Source of the DNA: G11 sp947167445
GTDB taxonomy: Bacteria; Bacillota; Clostridia; Lachnospirales; Lachnospiraceae
DNA length: 64,000 nucleotides
Direction: 5' to 3'
Assembly: GCA_947167445.1 (NCBI GenBank)
Contig: CAMVID010000004.1
Coordinates: forward strand, 1-64,000
The notes beneath the pieces are model-generated. The model had not been told where the DNA came from and did no database searches. It saw nothing but the letters and a program-made list of their open reading frames with translations. Position 1 is the first letter of the stretch, and every line of letters begins with the position of its first letter. A program made the translations under genes and the position numbers. Shown in pieces: positions 7,933 through 16,311 of this stretch.

Positions 7933-9915
7933 TTATTCCGATTTAGCATCTGCGGGTTTGGTCCAGGACATGAAATCGCACTCGGGAGCGCCGATACAAC
8001 CATAGTATCTGCGGCCTTTTCTCGTTTTTTTGATAACAATGTCTTTTCCGCATTTAGGACATGCTATACCGGTTTTTTCAAAGTAGGGCTTGGTAAATCT
8101 GCACTCAGGGAAACCGGGACAAGCCAGGAATTTACCGTGGGGGCCGTACTTGTATACCATTTTTCTGCCACACACTTCACAGACTTCGTCTGATTCTTCG
8201 TCGGCAATTTTTACACTTTCAAGTTCCTTCTCTGCCTTCTTAACAGCCTCATCAAGATCAGGATAGAAGTTGCTTACAACTCCCTTCCACTTAACGTTTC
8301 CGTCTCCGATTCCGTCAAGAAGCATCTCCATATTTGCTGTGAAATTCACATCAACGATGGAAGGGAACTCATCTTTCATGATTTTATTGACAACTTCACC
8401 AAGTTCTGTGGTGTAAATGTTTCTGCCTTCCTTGGTTACGTAATGTCTTGCAAGAATTGTTGTAATAGTAGGTGCATATGTACTGGGTCTTCCGATTCCC
8501 AGTTCCTCAAGAGTCTTTACAAGGCTTGCCTCTGTAAAATGTGCAGGGGGCTGTGTAAAGTGCTGTTTGGAATCATACTCCTTAAGGGTAAGTTTGGTAT
8601 CCTTGTCAATGGTTTTGCTTAAGGTGTTTGTCTCCTCCTTGTCATCCTCGGAAACATACACTCTCATATAACCGTCAAAAATCTGCTTGGAAGCAGAGAA
8701 GCTGAATTTGTTCTCCTTCGCGGAAATCTTGACAGAAGTTGTCTCATATTTTGCCTCACTCATCTGGCTTGCTGCAAAACGCTTCCAGATAAGCTGATAA
8801 AGTCTAAGTAAATCCTTTGGCAGGTTGTCCTTCAAAGTAATGGGGTCCCTGTTAAGGTCTGTAGGTCTGATGGCCTCATGAGCGTCCTGAATCTTATGGT
8901 CGTTCTTTTTGGTGTTCTCTTTTTCGGAAAGATATTCCTCTCCGAAGTTGGCTGTAATATATTCTGCCGCAGCTTCCTTAGCCTCATCGGAGACTCTGGT
9001 GGAGTCTGTACGAAGGTAAGAAATAAGACCCACTGTGCCTTCTCCCTTAATCTCAACGCCCTCGTATAGCTGCTGAGCCAGACGCATTGTCTTCTGAGTT
9101 GAGAAATTTAAAGCCTTGCTGGCCTCCTGCTGCATTGTTGATGTTGTAAAGGGAAGGGGCGGTTTCTTGCTTCTTTCGCCGACTTTGACACTGTCAACTT
9201 TAAACTCCGCTCCCTCAAGGGATTTAAGGATCTTCTTAAGTTCTGCTTCATTTCTGATTTCGCCCTTGTCCTTGCCATTGCCTGTATATTTGGCAACAAT
9301 GGCTTTCTTGGTGCCGGGCATTGTAAGAAGAGCATCCAAAGTCCAGTACTCCTCAGGAACAAACGCTGCTATCTCTTCTTCCCTGTCACAGATAAGTCTT
9401 AGGGCAACAGACTGAACTCGTCCCGCGCTTAAGCCTCTCTTAACCTTTGCCCAAAGCAGAGGAGATATTCTGTATCCCACCATTCTGTCCAGGATTCTTC
9501 TTGTCTGCTGAGCATCCACAAGGTTCATGTCGATGCTTCTTGCGTTCTTTAATGACTCCTTGACAGCATTCTTTGTGATTTCGTTGAAGGTGATTCGATA
9601 TACCTTCTTATCCGCAAGCTTTAAAGCCTCGGTCAAATGCCATGAAATTGCTTCTCCCTCTCTATCAGGGTCAGTTGCCAGATAAATCTTGTCTGCCTTC
9701 TTGACTTCCTTTCTCAGAGCAGCAACCACGTCACCTTTTCCTCGTATTGTTATATACTTTGGCTCGTAATCATGTTCAACGTCCACACCAAGCTGACTCT
9801 TTGGCAGATCTCTGACATGTCCGTTGCTGGCCATAACCTCATAGTTGGGCCCAAGGAATTTTTTGATTGTCTTCACCTTCGCAGGTGACTCCACAATTAC
9901 TAAGTTTTTCGCCAT
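7933..9915 (-). CDS. topA: DNA topoisomerase I (type IA)
   Basis: A 660-residue type IA topoisomerase that relaxes negative supercoils. The N-terminal TOPRIM domain begins MAKNLVIVESPAKVKTIKKFLG and holds the metal-binding TDPDREGEAI motif near residue 80. The catalytic tyrosine is in GLISYLRTDSTR near residue 298. The C-terminus has two Cys4 zinc ribbons (CEVCGRKM...CPGFPEC and CPKCGKDI...CIGAPEC), two rather than the three or more of enterobacterial TopA, which fits a protein of this length. It has its own promoter and is divergent from comM-dprA. Confidence 0.98.
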   Translation of the reverse strand: MAKNLVIVESPAKVKTIKKFLGPNYEVMASNGHVRDLPKSQLGVDVEHDYEPKYITIRGKGDVVAALRKEVKKADKIYLATDPDREGEAISWHLTEALKLADKKVYRITFNEITKNAVKESLKNARSIDMNLVDAQQTRRILDRMVGYRISPLLWAKVKRGLSAGRVQSVALRLICDREEEIAAFVPEEYWTLDALLTMPGTKKAIVAKYTGNGKDKGEIRNEAELKKILKSLEGAEFKVDSVKVGERSKKPPLPFTTSTMQQEASKALNFSTQKTMRLAQQLYEGVEIKGEGTVGLISYLRTDSTRVSDEAKEAAAEYITANFGEEYLSEKENTKKNDHKIQDAHEAIRPTDLNRDPITLKDNLPKDLLRLYQLIWKRFAASQMSEAKYETTSVKISAKENKFSFSASKQIFDGYMRVYVSEDDKEETNTLSKTIDKDTKLTLKEYDSKQHFTQPPAHFTEASLVKTLEELGIGRPSTYAPTITTILARHYVTKEGRNIYTTELGEVVNKIMKDEFPSIVDVNFTANMEMLLDGIGDGNVKWKGVVSNFYPDLDEAVKKAEKELESVKIADEESDEVCEVCGRKMVYKYGPHGKFLACPGFPECRFTKPYFEKTGIACPKCGKDIVIKKTRKGRRYYGCIGAPECDFMSWTKPADAKSE

Positions 9916-9960
9916 ATATGTTTCTTTGCCTCTTTACTTTAAAAGTCGATAACAGCACAC

Positions 9961-9989
9961 ACTATACAACATAATTCTTTGACACGCAA
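9961..9989 (-). promoter_or_regulatory. Promoter of topA
   Basis: Minus-strand TTGCGT (9984-9989), 17-base spacer and TATAGT (9961-9966), about 45 bases before the topA start codon. Confidence 0.55.
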
Positions 9990-10106
9990 GACCTTTCTAT
10001 TTAAAAAATATTCTTTAAATCAATTTTAAGGTCCTCTAAATACAGATTTTATAAACATTTAATAATTATTTAGAGACGTTTTATTTTTTTCCTGCCCACA
10101 ACCTGT

Positions 10107-10112
10107 TATAAT
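10107..10112 (+). promoter_or_regulatory. -10 element for comM-dprA
   Basis: A perfect TATAAT about 72 bases upstream of comM. The -35 position is a T-rich stretch without a good hexamer. A small hairpin (CGGAT-GTTC-ATCCG followed by CTTTTT, 10134-10152) would lie in the leader. This divergent 268-base gap holds nothing else recognisable. Confidence 0.4.
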
Positions 10113-10183
10113 CTTCTTGAATCTTAAATTCATCGGATGTTCATCCGCTTTTTCCATTTTTGAAACAATCGAAAGGAGTTTTT

Positions 10184-11725
10184 ATGATTGTCAAAATTAA
10201 ATCCGGTGCCATGCTTGGCGTGGAGATGGTTCCCGTGGACGTAGAAGTCGACGTTTCTAACGGACTGCCCAGGTTTGAACTGGTGGGATTTGCCAGTAGC
10301 GAACTGCGGGAGGCAAAAGAAAGGGTAAAAGTTGGCCTAAACAACTCTCAATTACCCATACCCGTATCCAAAATCACAGTAAACCTTTCTCCGGCCAATT
10401 TGCCCAAATCAGGCACCTCATACGACCTTCCCATTGCAGTTGGCATACTGGCTGCTTCAGAATTCTTTGATTATGAAACTACGGAAGACATATTTATGGC
10501 CGGAGAAGTGGGGCTTGACGGTTCTCTAAAAGGAGTTCCCGGAATACTTCCCATGGTTTCCCAGGCCAAGAAGAAAGGCCTAAAAAAGTTTCTGATTCCC
10601 TATGAGAACAAGGATGAAGCAGCTTTTGTGGAAGACATCGAAATAGTACCCTTGAAGGATTTAAAAGAAGTTTTCCTGTATCTTTCAAATCCCGGGAGAT
10701 ACACTTCTGAATACCTGTGCCGAGACGAAGGTGAGTCGTCTGCGGTAAAGGCCGGCGATTCAGGCCCACATGCTGACTTTATAGACATATACGGCCAGGA
10801 GAACGCCAAGCGGGCTGCCCTTATCAGCGCGGCAGGTTTCCACAATCTTTTGATGGTTGGTCCTCCGGGAGCAGGCAAGACCATGATTGCAAAGCGTATT
10901 TCCGGCATTCTTCCTCCTTTAACCAGGGATGAATCCTTAGAAGTTTCTTCTATATATAGTGTGGCGGGACTCTTAAAAGAGGGAAAAGGCATAATTACCG
11001 AAAGGCCCTTCATTTCTCCCCACCACTCCATGTCCGATCAGGCCTTAATTGGCGGAGGCAGAATTCCAAAGCCGGGCGCCGTGTCTCTCTCTCATCGTTC
11101 TGTCCTTTTTCTTGACGAACTCACCGAATTCAGACGTTCCACCTTAGACCTTTTAAGACAGCCCCTTGAGGACAAATGTGTAACCATAGCAAGAGCCTAC
11201 GGGAATTACACTTACCCTACAAACTTTATGTTAGTGGCAGCCATGAATCCCTGCCCCTGCGGATATTTTCCGGACAGGCAAAGGTGCCACTGTTCTGAGC
11301 CCGAAATTGCCAGATATCTGTCCAAAATATCCGGTCCAATTCTGGATCGAATAGATATGACAGTGGAGGTTTCAAGGCCTCCTGTGGACACCATAGAAAA
11401 ACATGGAGAAGAATCAAGCAAGGATTTGAGAGAAAAGGTGGTGAAAGCCAGAGAAATCCAGAAAATGCGGTATGCCGGAAAGCCATACGCCATGAATTCG
11501 GAACTCTACGGCGAGGACTTAAACCGTTTCTGCAGGCTTGGCAAACCCGAAAAGGACCTTATGGCCAAGGCCTTTTCCTCCCTGGGTCTTAGCATCAGAG
11601 CATACCACAAGATAATAAAGCTGGCCAGAACCATTGCCGACATAGAGGAGTCGGAGGCCATAAATGTTTCACATCTTGAGGAAGCCATCAGTTATCGAAC
11701 CATCAACAGAAAATATTGGAATTAA
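10184..11725 (+). CDS. comM: ComM/YifB family AAA+ Mg-chelatase-like protein
   Basis: A 513-residue protein of the ComM (YifB) family; in Vibrio ComM is a hexameric helicase that promotes branch migration during natural transformation. It has an N-terminal Lon-like S5 fold domain (residues 1-170, with SGTSYDLPIAVGIL), a Walker A motif GPPGAGKTMIAKRI near residue 226, Walker B VLFLDELTEF, and the family Cys cluster NPCPCGYFPDRQRCHC. The start at 10184 is chosen because AAAGGAG lies seven bases before it; an in-frame ATG 24 bases upstream has no such site. dprA follows after 13 bases. Confidence 0.93.
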   Translation: MIVKIKSGAMLGVEMVPVDVEVDVSNGLPRFELVGFASSELREAKERVKVGLNNSQLPIPVSKITVNLSPANLPKSGTSYDLPIAVGILAASEFFDYETTEDIFMAGEVGLDGSLKGVPGILPMVSQAKKKGLKKFLIPYENKDEAAFVEDIEIVPLKDLKEVFLYLSNPGRYTSEYLCRDEGESSAVKAGDSGPHADFIDIYGQENAKRAALISAAGFHNLLMVGPPGAGKTMIAKRISGILPPLTRDESLEVSSIYSVAGLLKEGKGIITERPFISPHHSMSDQALIGGGRIPKPGAVSLSHRSVLFLDELTEFRRSTLDLLRQPLEDKCVTIARAYGNYTYPTNFMLVAAMNPCPCGYFPDRQRCHCSEPEIARYLSKISGPILDRIDMTVEVSRPPVDTIEKHGEESSKDLREKVVKAREIQKMRYAGKPYAMNSELYGEDLNRFCRLGKPEKDLMAKAFSSLGLSIRAYHKIIKLARTIADIEESEAINVSHLEEAISYRTINRKYWN

Positions 11726-11738
11726 AGGAGAATATAAA

Positions 11739-12881
11739 ATGGATAATTTAAGCAACGAGCTGCCCTTTCACCTTTGGCTTTCAGAAGTTCATATAAAGGA
11801 TGAAAGCAAAATAAAACTTCTTACTTATTTCGGAGATCCCTCCAAGCTCTTCTTTGCGAAGGATGATGAGTTAAAAGCCCTATTGGAAGTGGGATTTATT
11901 AACAACTCGGAGGCAGAGCGATTATTTGCAGCCAAGAAGCAAAGTGACATCTACTCACCCTACCTGGCCATGACCAAAAAGGGAATTCGCATTCTGCCCC
12001 TAAGTTCCCCCGAATATCCTGAAAAGCTCAGAAGTATTCCCGGACCTCCCGCCTATTTGTTTGTGGAAGGACTTCTTCCTTCCATGAGCAAAAAGTACGT
12101 GGCAATAATCGGCACAAGAGTAGCCAGCAGCTACGGTCGAAAAGCCGCGGAATACTTCGGCTTTGAGCTGGCCAAAAAGGGAATAGGAATCATTAGCGGA
12201 ATGGCCAGGGGAATTGACGGAATGGCCCAGAGAGCAGCCCTAAGAGCCGGGGGACAAAGCTTTGGAATTCTTGGCTGCGGTGTTGATATCTGCTACCCGA
12301 GCCAGAACAGGGATTTATACGATTCCTTGAAGGAAAAAGGCGGATTAATCTCCCCTTTTCCTCCGGGTACAAAGCCACAGCCCTATCTTTTCCCCGAAAG
12401 AAACAGAATAATAAGCGGACTATCCGATGCAGTTCTTGTGGCGGAAGCAAGATTAAAAAGTGGAAGCAAAATTACAGTGGACTTTGCTTTGGAGCAGGGA
12501 CGAGACGTTTTTGCCGTACCGGGACGAATCACCGATCCAATGAGTACAGGCACCAATGATCTGATTAAGCAGGGAGCTTCCATTGCAGACAGCATAGATT
12601 CAATTCTTGAAGTTCTTTTGGAAGGCAGCGTTCCTGCCGGCTTAAGTCCTGCCGGGCTGACTGAGAGAAAACTTGAAGCCCTCCGGGACGAGCTGCCGTA
12701 TGAGCAGTTCGGAATAGTCAATGTACTGGAAGATATGCCCATGGGCCTTGATGAAATATACAAAGAAGCCCGGAAGGAAAACCCAAGTCTCTCTGTCTCG
12801 AGATTGCGAAGTCTTCTTACCGAGCTTTGTATCAATGGATATGTAACTGATGAGGGTGGCGGTTTCGCCAGATGCTTTTAG
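11739..12881 (+). CDS. dprA: DNA-processing protein DprA (Smf)
   Basis: A 380-residue DprA that loads RecA on incoming single-stranded DNA during transformation. The Rossmann-like DNA-binding domain is clear (IIGTRVASSYGRKAAEYFG, IISGMARGIDGMAQRAAL, SGSKITVDFALEQGRDVFA VPG), preceded by a helical SAM-like region and followed by a winged-helix DML1-type tail (about residues 315-380). The start at 11739 has AAAGGAG at ideal spacing; an upstream in-frame ATG lies inside comM without one. The stop codon overlaps the pilT stop by four bases, tail to tail. Confidence 0.95.
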   Translation: MDNLSNELPFHLWLSEVHIKDESKIKLLTYFGDPSKLFFAKDDELKALLEVGFINNSEAERLFAAKKQSDIYSPYLAMTKKGIRILPLSSPEYPEKLRSIPGPPAYLFVEGLLPSMSKKYVAIIGTRVASSYGRKAAEYFGFELAKKGIGIISGMARGIDGMAQRAALRAGGQSFGILGCGVDICYPSQNRDLYDSLKEKGGLISPFPPGTKPQPYLFPERNRIISGLSDAVLVAEARLKSGSKITVDFALEQGRDVFAVPGRITDPMSTGTNDLIKQGASIADSIDSILEVLLEGSVPAGLSPAGLTERKLEALRDELPYEQFGIVNVLEDMPMGLDEIYKEARKENPSLSVSRLRSLLTELCINGYVTDEGGGFARCF

Positions 12882-13927
12882 AGCTTCATTGCCATGGCAT
12901 CCTGATCCTGTGCAAACTGTAATGCCACATCCTTGGTAATAACCTGGTTCTGATAGAGCTGGAGAATTGCCTCGTCCATGGTAATCATTCCAAGCTTTCT
13001 GTTGGTCTGCATTACGGTTGCCAGCTGATGTGCCTTGCCTTCTCTGATAAGGTTACGTACCGCATGGTTGGCAATCATAACCTCAAATGCTGCACTACGT
13101 CCCTTTCCGTCAGCCTCAGGAAGGAGCTGCTGTGATACTACAGCCTCCAGTACGTTTGCAAACTGTACTCGTACCTGTGTCTGCTGGTGAGGAGGGAATA
13201 CGTCTATAATACGGTCTACGGTACTTGCCGCACCGATTGTATGTAAGGTTGAAAGAACAAGGTGGCCGGTCTCAGCTGCTGTAATTGCAACGGAGATGGT
13301 CTCAAAGTCACGCATCTCACCCACAAGGATAACATCGGGATCTTCACGAAGTGCTGCTCTTAAAGCAGATGCATAACTTTCTGAATCAAGTCCTATTTCT
13401 CTCTGGTTAACCATTGATTTGTTATGAGAGTGAAGGAACTCGATAGGGTCCTCCAGAGTAATAACGTGAGCCTCTCTGTTCTGGTTAATCTTATCTATGA
13501 TTGCGGCAAGTGTTGTGGACTTACCACTTCCTGTAGGGCCTGTAACAAGTACAAGTCCTCTTTTCTTCTTGTACAGATCAATAACTGCCTCGGGAAGGTG
13601 AAGCTCCTCCGGTGAAGGGATTCTGGTTCCCACAAGACGGAAGGCCATTGCCACAGAGCCTCTTTGCTTGTAGGCATTAACTCTGTAACGACCAAGTTCG
13701 GGAATGGAGAATGACATATCGTATTCTCCTCTCTCCTCAAATATCTCTCTCTGGTTAGGCTTCATTACTTCAAGCACAATCTCAAGAGTGTTGGGAGGCA
13801 GCATCTTGGGATAGTTGTCCATTGTGATAAGCTTGCCGTCCACTCGCATTTTGGGTGGAACACCGACAGTAATGTGTACGTCAGAAGCTCCCGCTTCTTT
13901 GGCTTCTCTTAAAATTTCCTCAATCAA
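12878..13927 (-). CDS. pilT: Type IV pilus retraction ATPase PilT
   Basis: A 349-residue PilT/VirB11-type hexameric ATPase that depolymerises type IV pili (twitching, DNA uptake). The N-terminal PAS-like domain begins MIEEILREAKEAGASDVHI; Walker A GPTGSGKSTTLAAII is near residue 134, the Asp box ITLEDPIEF follows, Walker B is EDPDVILVGEMRD and the His box GHLVLSTLHTIGA is intact. The C-terminal AIRNLIREGK-like retraction motif appears as HAVRNLIREGKAHQL. No pilin or PilB/PilC genes are in the window. It ends in a four-base convergent overlap with dprA, and an HD-domain gene lies 13 bases upstream, probably co-transcribed. Confidence 0.95.
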   Translation of the reverse strand: MIEEILREAKEAGASDVHITVGVPPKMRVDGKLITMDNYPKMLPPNTLEIVLEVMKPNQREIFEERGEYDMSFSIPELGRYRVNAYKQRGSVAMAFRLVGTRIPSPEELHLPEAVIDLYKKKRGLVLVTGPTGSGKSTTLAAIIDKINQNREAHVITLEDPIEFLHSHNKSMVNQREIGLDSESYASALRAALREDPDVILVGEMRDFETISVAITAAETGHLVLSTLHTIGAASTVDRIIDVFPPHQQTQVRVQFANVLEAVVSQQLLPEADGKGRSAAFEVMIANHAVRNLIREGKAHQLATVMQTNRKLGMITMDEAILQLYQNQVITKDVALQFAQDQDAMAMKL

Positions 13928-13939
13928 AACTCAAACCCC

Positions 13940-15085
13940 CTAAAGAATTTCAAAGATGTCTGCAGATTCATACGCCTCTTCAGGCTTAAGATATCCGCAC
14001 TCAACAAGTGTATCTGTGTCAAAAATGTACCTGTTGTCCAGGGTCTTCATAACGTCGTTAATCCAAACATTGTTGGAAACATTGTCATCTGAAAGATCCA
14101 GAACCCTGTTGTTGTCAAAGCAAAGAACAAGCGGCCTGAAAATATCTGCTCTGTTCTCTTTGATTACAACACCCTTCTCGCCGTTGTTGAGTACCACACA
14201 CACTCCCGGGAATAGAACGTTAATGGATGCCAAAAGGGCATTTACGACGGAGGGATCAAAGAAATGGTCCTCTGCCAGCATGTAGTGGAAGGCCTTAATC
14301 TCACTCTCAGGTTCCTTGTCAAGCTGCATGGCTGTGAGAGAATCGTACTTGCCTGCTACTGCAAGAATCTTTGCGCCGATGGAAAACTTGGAAAGGTCGG
14401 TGTTAATGTCACCTACTCTGTAGCTTTCAAGAATCGTGTGACTCTGTTCACAGATTCTTCTCACGTCAACACCATTGGGAAGTGCCTGATGAATAACACT
14501 GAAGGCATCCTTCTCAAACATGTTAAGTCTTCTGTAGCCGGCATCGTCAAGGTCATCGCAGTCTGCAATGTCATCAACCACATCAAGCTTGCCCATATCA
14601 TGGACAAGGGCTGCGGTAATGGTTGTAAGCTGCTCATCTACCTTTATATTCATAACGCGCGTTATCAGTGCGCAAAGAATAGCAACATTAAGAGAATGTC
14701 TGTATGTATAATTCTCTCTGCTACGCAGATTCTGATGGAATGTAATCTTCTTATTAAGGTTAGCGTAGTTCTTGATAATCATCGAAGCGATGGTTTGAAT
14801 CTTGGCTGCGCGTCCGGTCTGCTTAATCCTCTTAAGCTCCTCCTCAAGGGAAAAGCTCATCATGGTCTGGAATCTTTCAAACTCCAGATCTTCCTGACTC
14901 ATGGGCGGAACCGGTTCCGCGGGCTCAAGAATGTAGATGCCCAGTAAGCCAAAGTTCTCGATACTGCTTATGGCCTGCTCGGTAACTTTGGAATTCCTCT
15001 CGTACAAGAGTACTCCGTTCTTATTGTATATGGGTCTGGCCAGCCTCATCCCCGTCTTGATTTCCCTGGTCTTAACGAATTTCAT
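13940..15085 (-). CDS. HD-domain protein with degenerate HD-GYP features
   Basis: A 381-residue protein. The N-terminal 60 residues (MKFVKTREIKTGMRLARPIYNKNG) resemble the region before HD-GYP domains in c-di-GMP phosphodiesterases. The HD motif LVHDMGKLD is present near residue 162 and an upstream metal His is in YRHSLNVAIL. The defining HHExxDGxGYP sequence is not recognisable (SHTILESYRVGD stands there), so c-di-GMP hydrolysis is doubtful; it may bind rather than cleave. The start at 15085 follows GAAGAGGG; an upstream in-frame ATG at 15127 lacks a site. It is upstream of pilT by 13 bases, suggesting it may tune pilus activity. It has its own promoter. Confidence 0.8.
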   Translation of the reverse strand: MKFVKTREIKTGMRLARPIYNKNGVLLYERNSKVTEQAISSIENFGLLGIYILEPAEPVPPMSQEDLEFERFQTMMSFSLEEELKRIKQTGRAAKIQTIASMIIKNYANLNKKITFHQNLRSRENYTYRHSLNVAILCALITRVMNIKVDEQLTTITAALVHDMGKLDVVDDIADCDDLDDAGYRRLNMFEKDAFSVIHQALPNGVDVRRICEQSHTILESYRVGDINTDLSKFSIGAKILAVAGKYDSLTAMQLDKEPESEIKAFHYMLAEDHFFDPSVVNALLASINVLFPGVCVVLNNGEKGVVIKENRADIFRPLVLCFDNNRVLDLSDDNVSNNVWINDVMKTLDNRYIFDTDTLVECGYLKPEEAYESADIFEIL

Positions 15086-15132
15086 GTAACCCTCTTCCCT
15101 GTGCCACATGGCACCTATGATATACAATATAT

Positions 15133-15161
15133 AGTATACGCTTTATTTAATTAACGTACAA
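15133..15161 (-). promoter_or_regulatory. Promoter of the HD-domain gene and pilT
   Basis: Minus-strand TTGTAC (15156-15161), 17-base spacer, TATACT (15133-15138), 48 bases from the start codon. A 14-base dyad GTGCCACATGGCAC (15101-15114) lies in the leader just before the ribosome site. Confidence 0.65.
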
Positions 15162-15174
15162 GTGTTTTCTTATA

Positions 15175-16302
15175 CTAGAACTGTGCGAAAACATAGTTTG
15201 ACACATCAAGTCCTCTGTCAGTTAGGTACACTTTATCCCCGTCAGATACCAGAAGTCCCTCATTTACGCCTTTTCCCAAAACCTTGCCGTAAACCTCCTC
15301 GATATCTCTGCCAAAGCATTTTGCAAAATATTTTTTTGAAATGCCCTCCGTAAGTCTTAATCCGAGAATCATAAACTCCTGCATCTCATCTGACTTATTC
15401 AGTGTCTCCTCCTCCACATATTCCGCCACTCCTCCGGCCTCGTTGTAGGCTACAAACTCAGAGATGTTTTTAAATCTTCTGTTGCCTATAAGGGATGCGG
15501 CCCCAAGACCAAGGCCAAGATAATCTCCCCTTCTCCAATAGACTTTGTTGTGCCTGCACTCATGGCCTTCTTTTGAGTAGTTGGAAATCTCATATCGGTG
15601 ATAGCCCTTCTCGGCCAGCACTTCCTTGGTCAAAACGTAAAGTTCTCTGTCCAGCTCCTCATGATCCTCATCGGTAATAAGATATTTGTAATCTTCATAG
15701 AAAGCTGTCCCCGGCTCGATAATAAGGCTGTAGGCCGAGATATGCTCAGGATTAAGAGCACAGACTTCATTAAGGGTATAGAGGTAATCTTCCTTCTTCT
15801 GCCCAGGTATTGCCGAGATTAAATCTACATTTATATCATCAAATCCGGCCTCTCTTGCGGCCTCGAAGGTGACCCTGAAATCCTTATAGGTGTGAATTCT
15901 GCCAAGAAGCTTCAACTCCTTATCAACCGCAGACTGTAAGCCTATGCTTAATCTGTTTATTCCCAGATTTCTGTAGGCTTCAAAGGTCGCCTTGTCCCAC
16001 ACTGTTCCCGGGTTTACTTCAATGGAGATTTCGCAGTTTTTTGCAAGGTTATATGAGGATTTAATTTTTGTAAAAAGCCTCGTAAGCTCCTCTACAGTAA
16101 GGATTGAAGGCGTTCCGCCGCCGAAGAAAATACTTATGACTTCCCTGTCCTTGTAATCCTCACTTCTTGCCTCAATCTCGTAACCTAAGGCAAGCAAATA
16201 CTGCTCCCGGGCAGCGTTTGTCGCGGGAGCAGATAAAAAATCGCAGTATAAGCACTTCTTTACACAAAAAGGAATATGTATATAGAGACTTAATTCTTTC
16301 AT
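15175..16302 (-). CDS. hemW: Heme chaperone HemW (radical SAM, HemN-like)
   Basis: A 375-residue radical SAM protein. The [4Fe-4S] motif CVKKCLYCDF is at about residues 12-21; the residue after the third Cys pair is Phe rather than the extra Cys of true HemN, which marks the HemW branch. HemW proteins bind and transfer heme and are commonly misnamed coproporphyrinogen dehydrogenase. Further family motifs are FFGGGTPSIL and the C-terminal HemN_C-like winged domain. It follows lepA by nine bases, the lepA-hemW order frequent in Firmicutes. Confidence 0.93.
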   Translation of the reverse strand: MKELSLYIHIPFCVKKCLYCDFLSAPATNAAREQYLLALGYEIEARSEDYKDREVISIFFGGGTPSILTVEELTRLFTKIKSSYNLAKNCEISIEVNPGTVWDKATFEAYRNLGINRLSIGLQSAVDKELKLLGRIHTYKDFRVTFEAAREAGFDDINVDLISAIPGQKKEDYLYTLNEVCALNPEHISAYSLIIEPGTAFYEDYKYLITDEDHEELDRELYVLTKEVLAEKGYHRYEISNYSKEGHECRHNKVYWRRGDYLGLGLGAASLIGNRRFKNISEFVAYNEAGGVAEYVEEETLNKSDEMQEFMILGLRLTEGISKKYFAKCFGRDIEEVYGKVLGKGVNEGLLVSDGDKVYLTDRGLDVSNYVFAQF

Positions 16303-16311
16303 TGTTTATAC

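Noticed and set aside
10034..10075. CTCTAAATA/TATTTAGAG inverted repeat in the topA-comM gap
   Set aside because: Short, A+T-rich arms 24 bases apart in A+T-rich DNA; chance is likely and no regulator fits.
14264..14947. Long reading frame on the plus strand opposite the HD-domain gene
   Set aside because: It lies fully antisense to a well-supported gene, lacks a ribosome site and recognisable domains.
15101..15114. GTGCCACATGGCAC dyad in the HD-gene leader as operator
   Set aside because: Only six-base arms, single occurrence in the window; kept as a note on the promoter entry.
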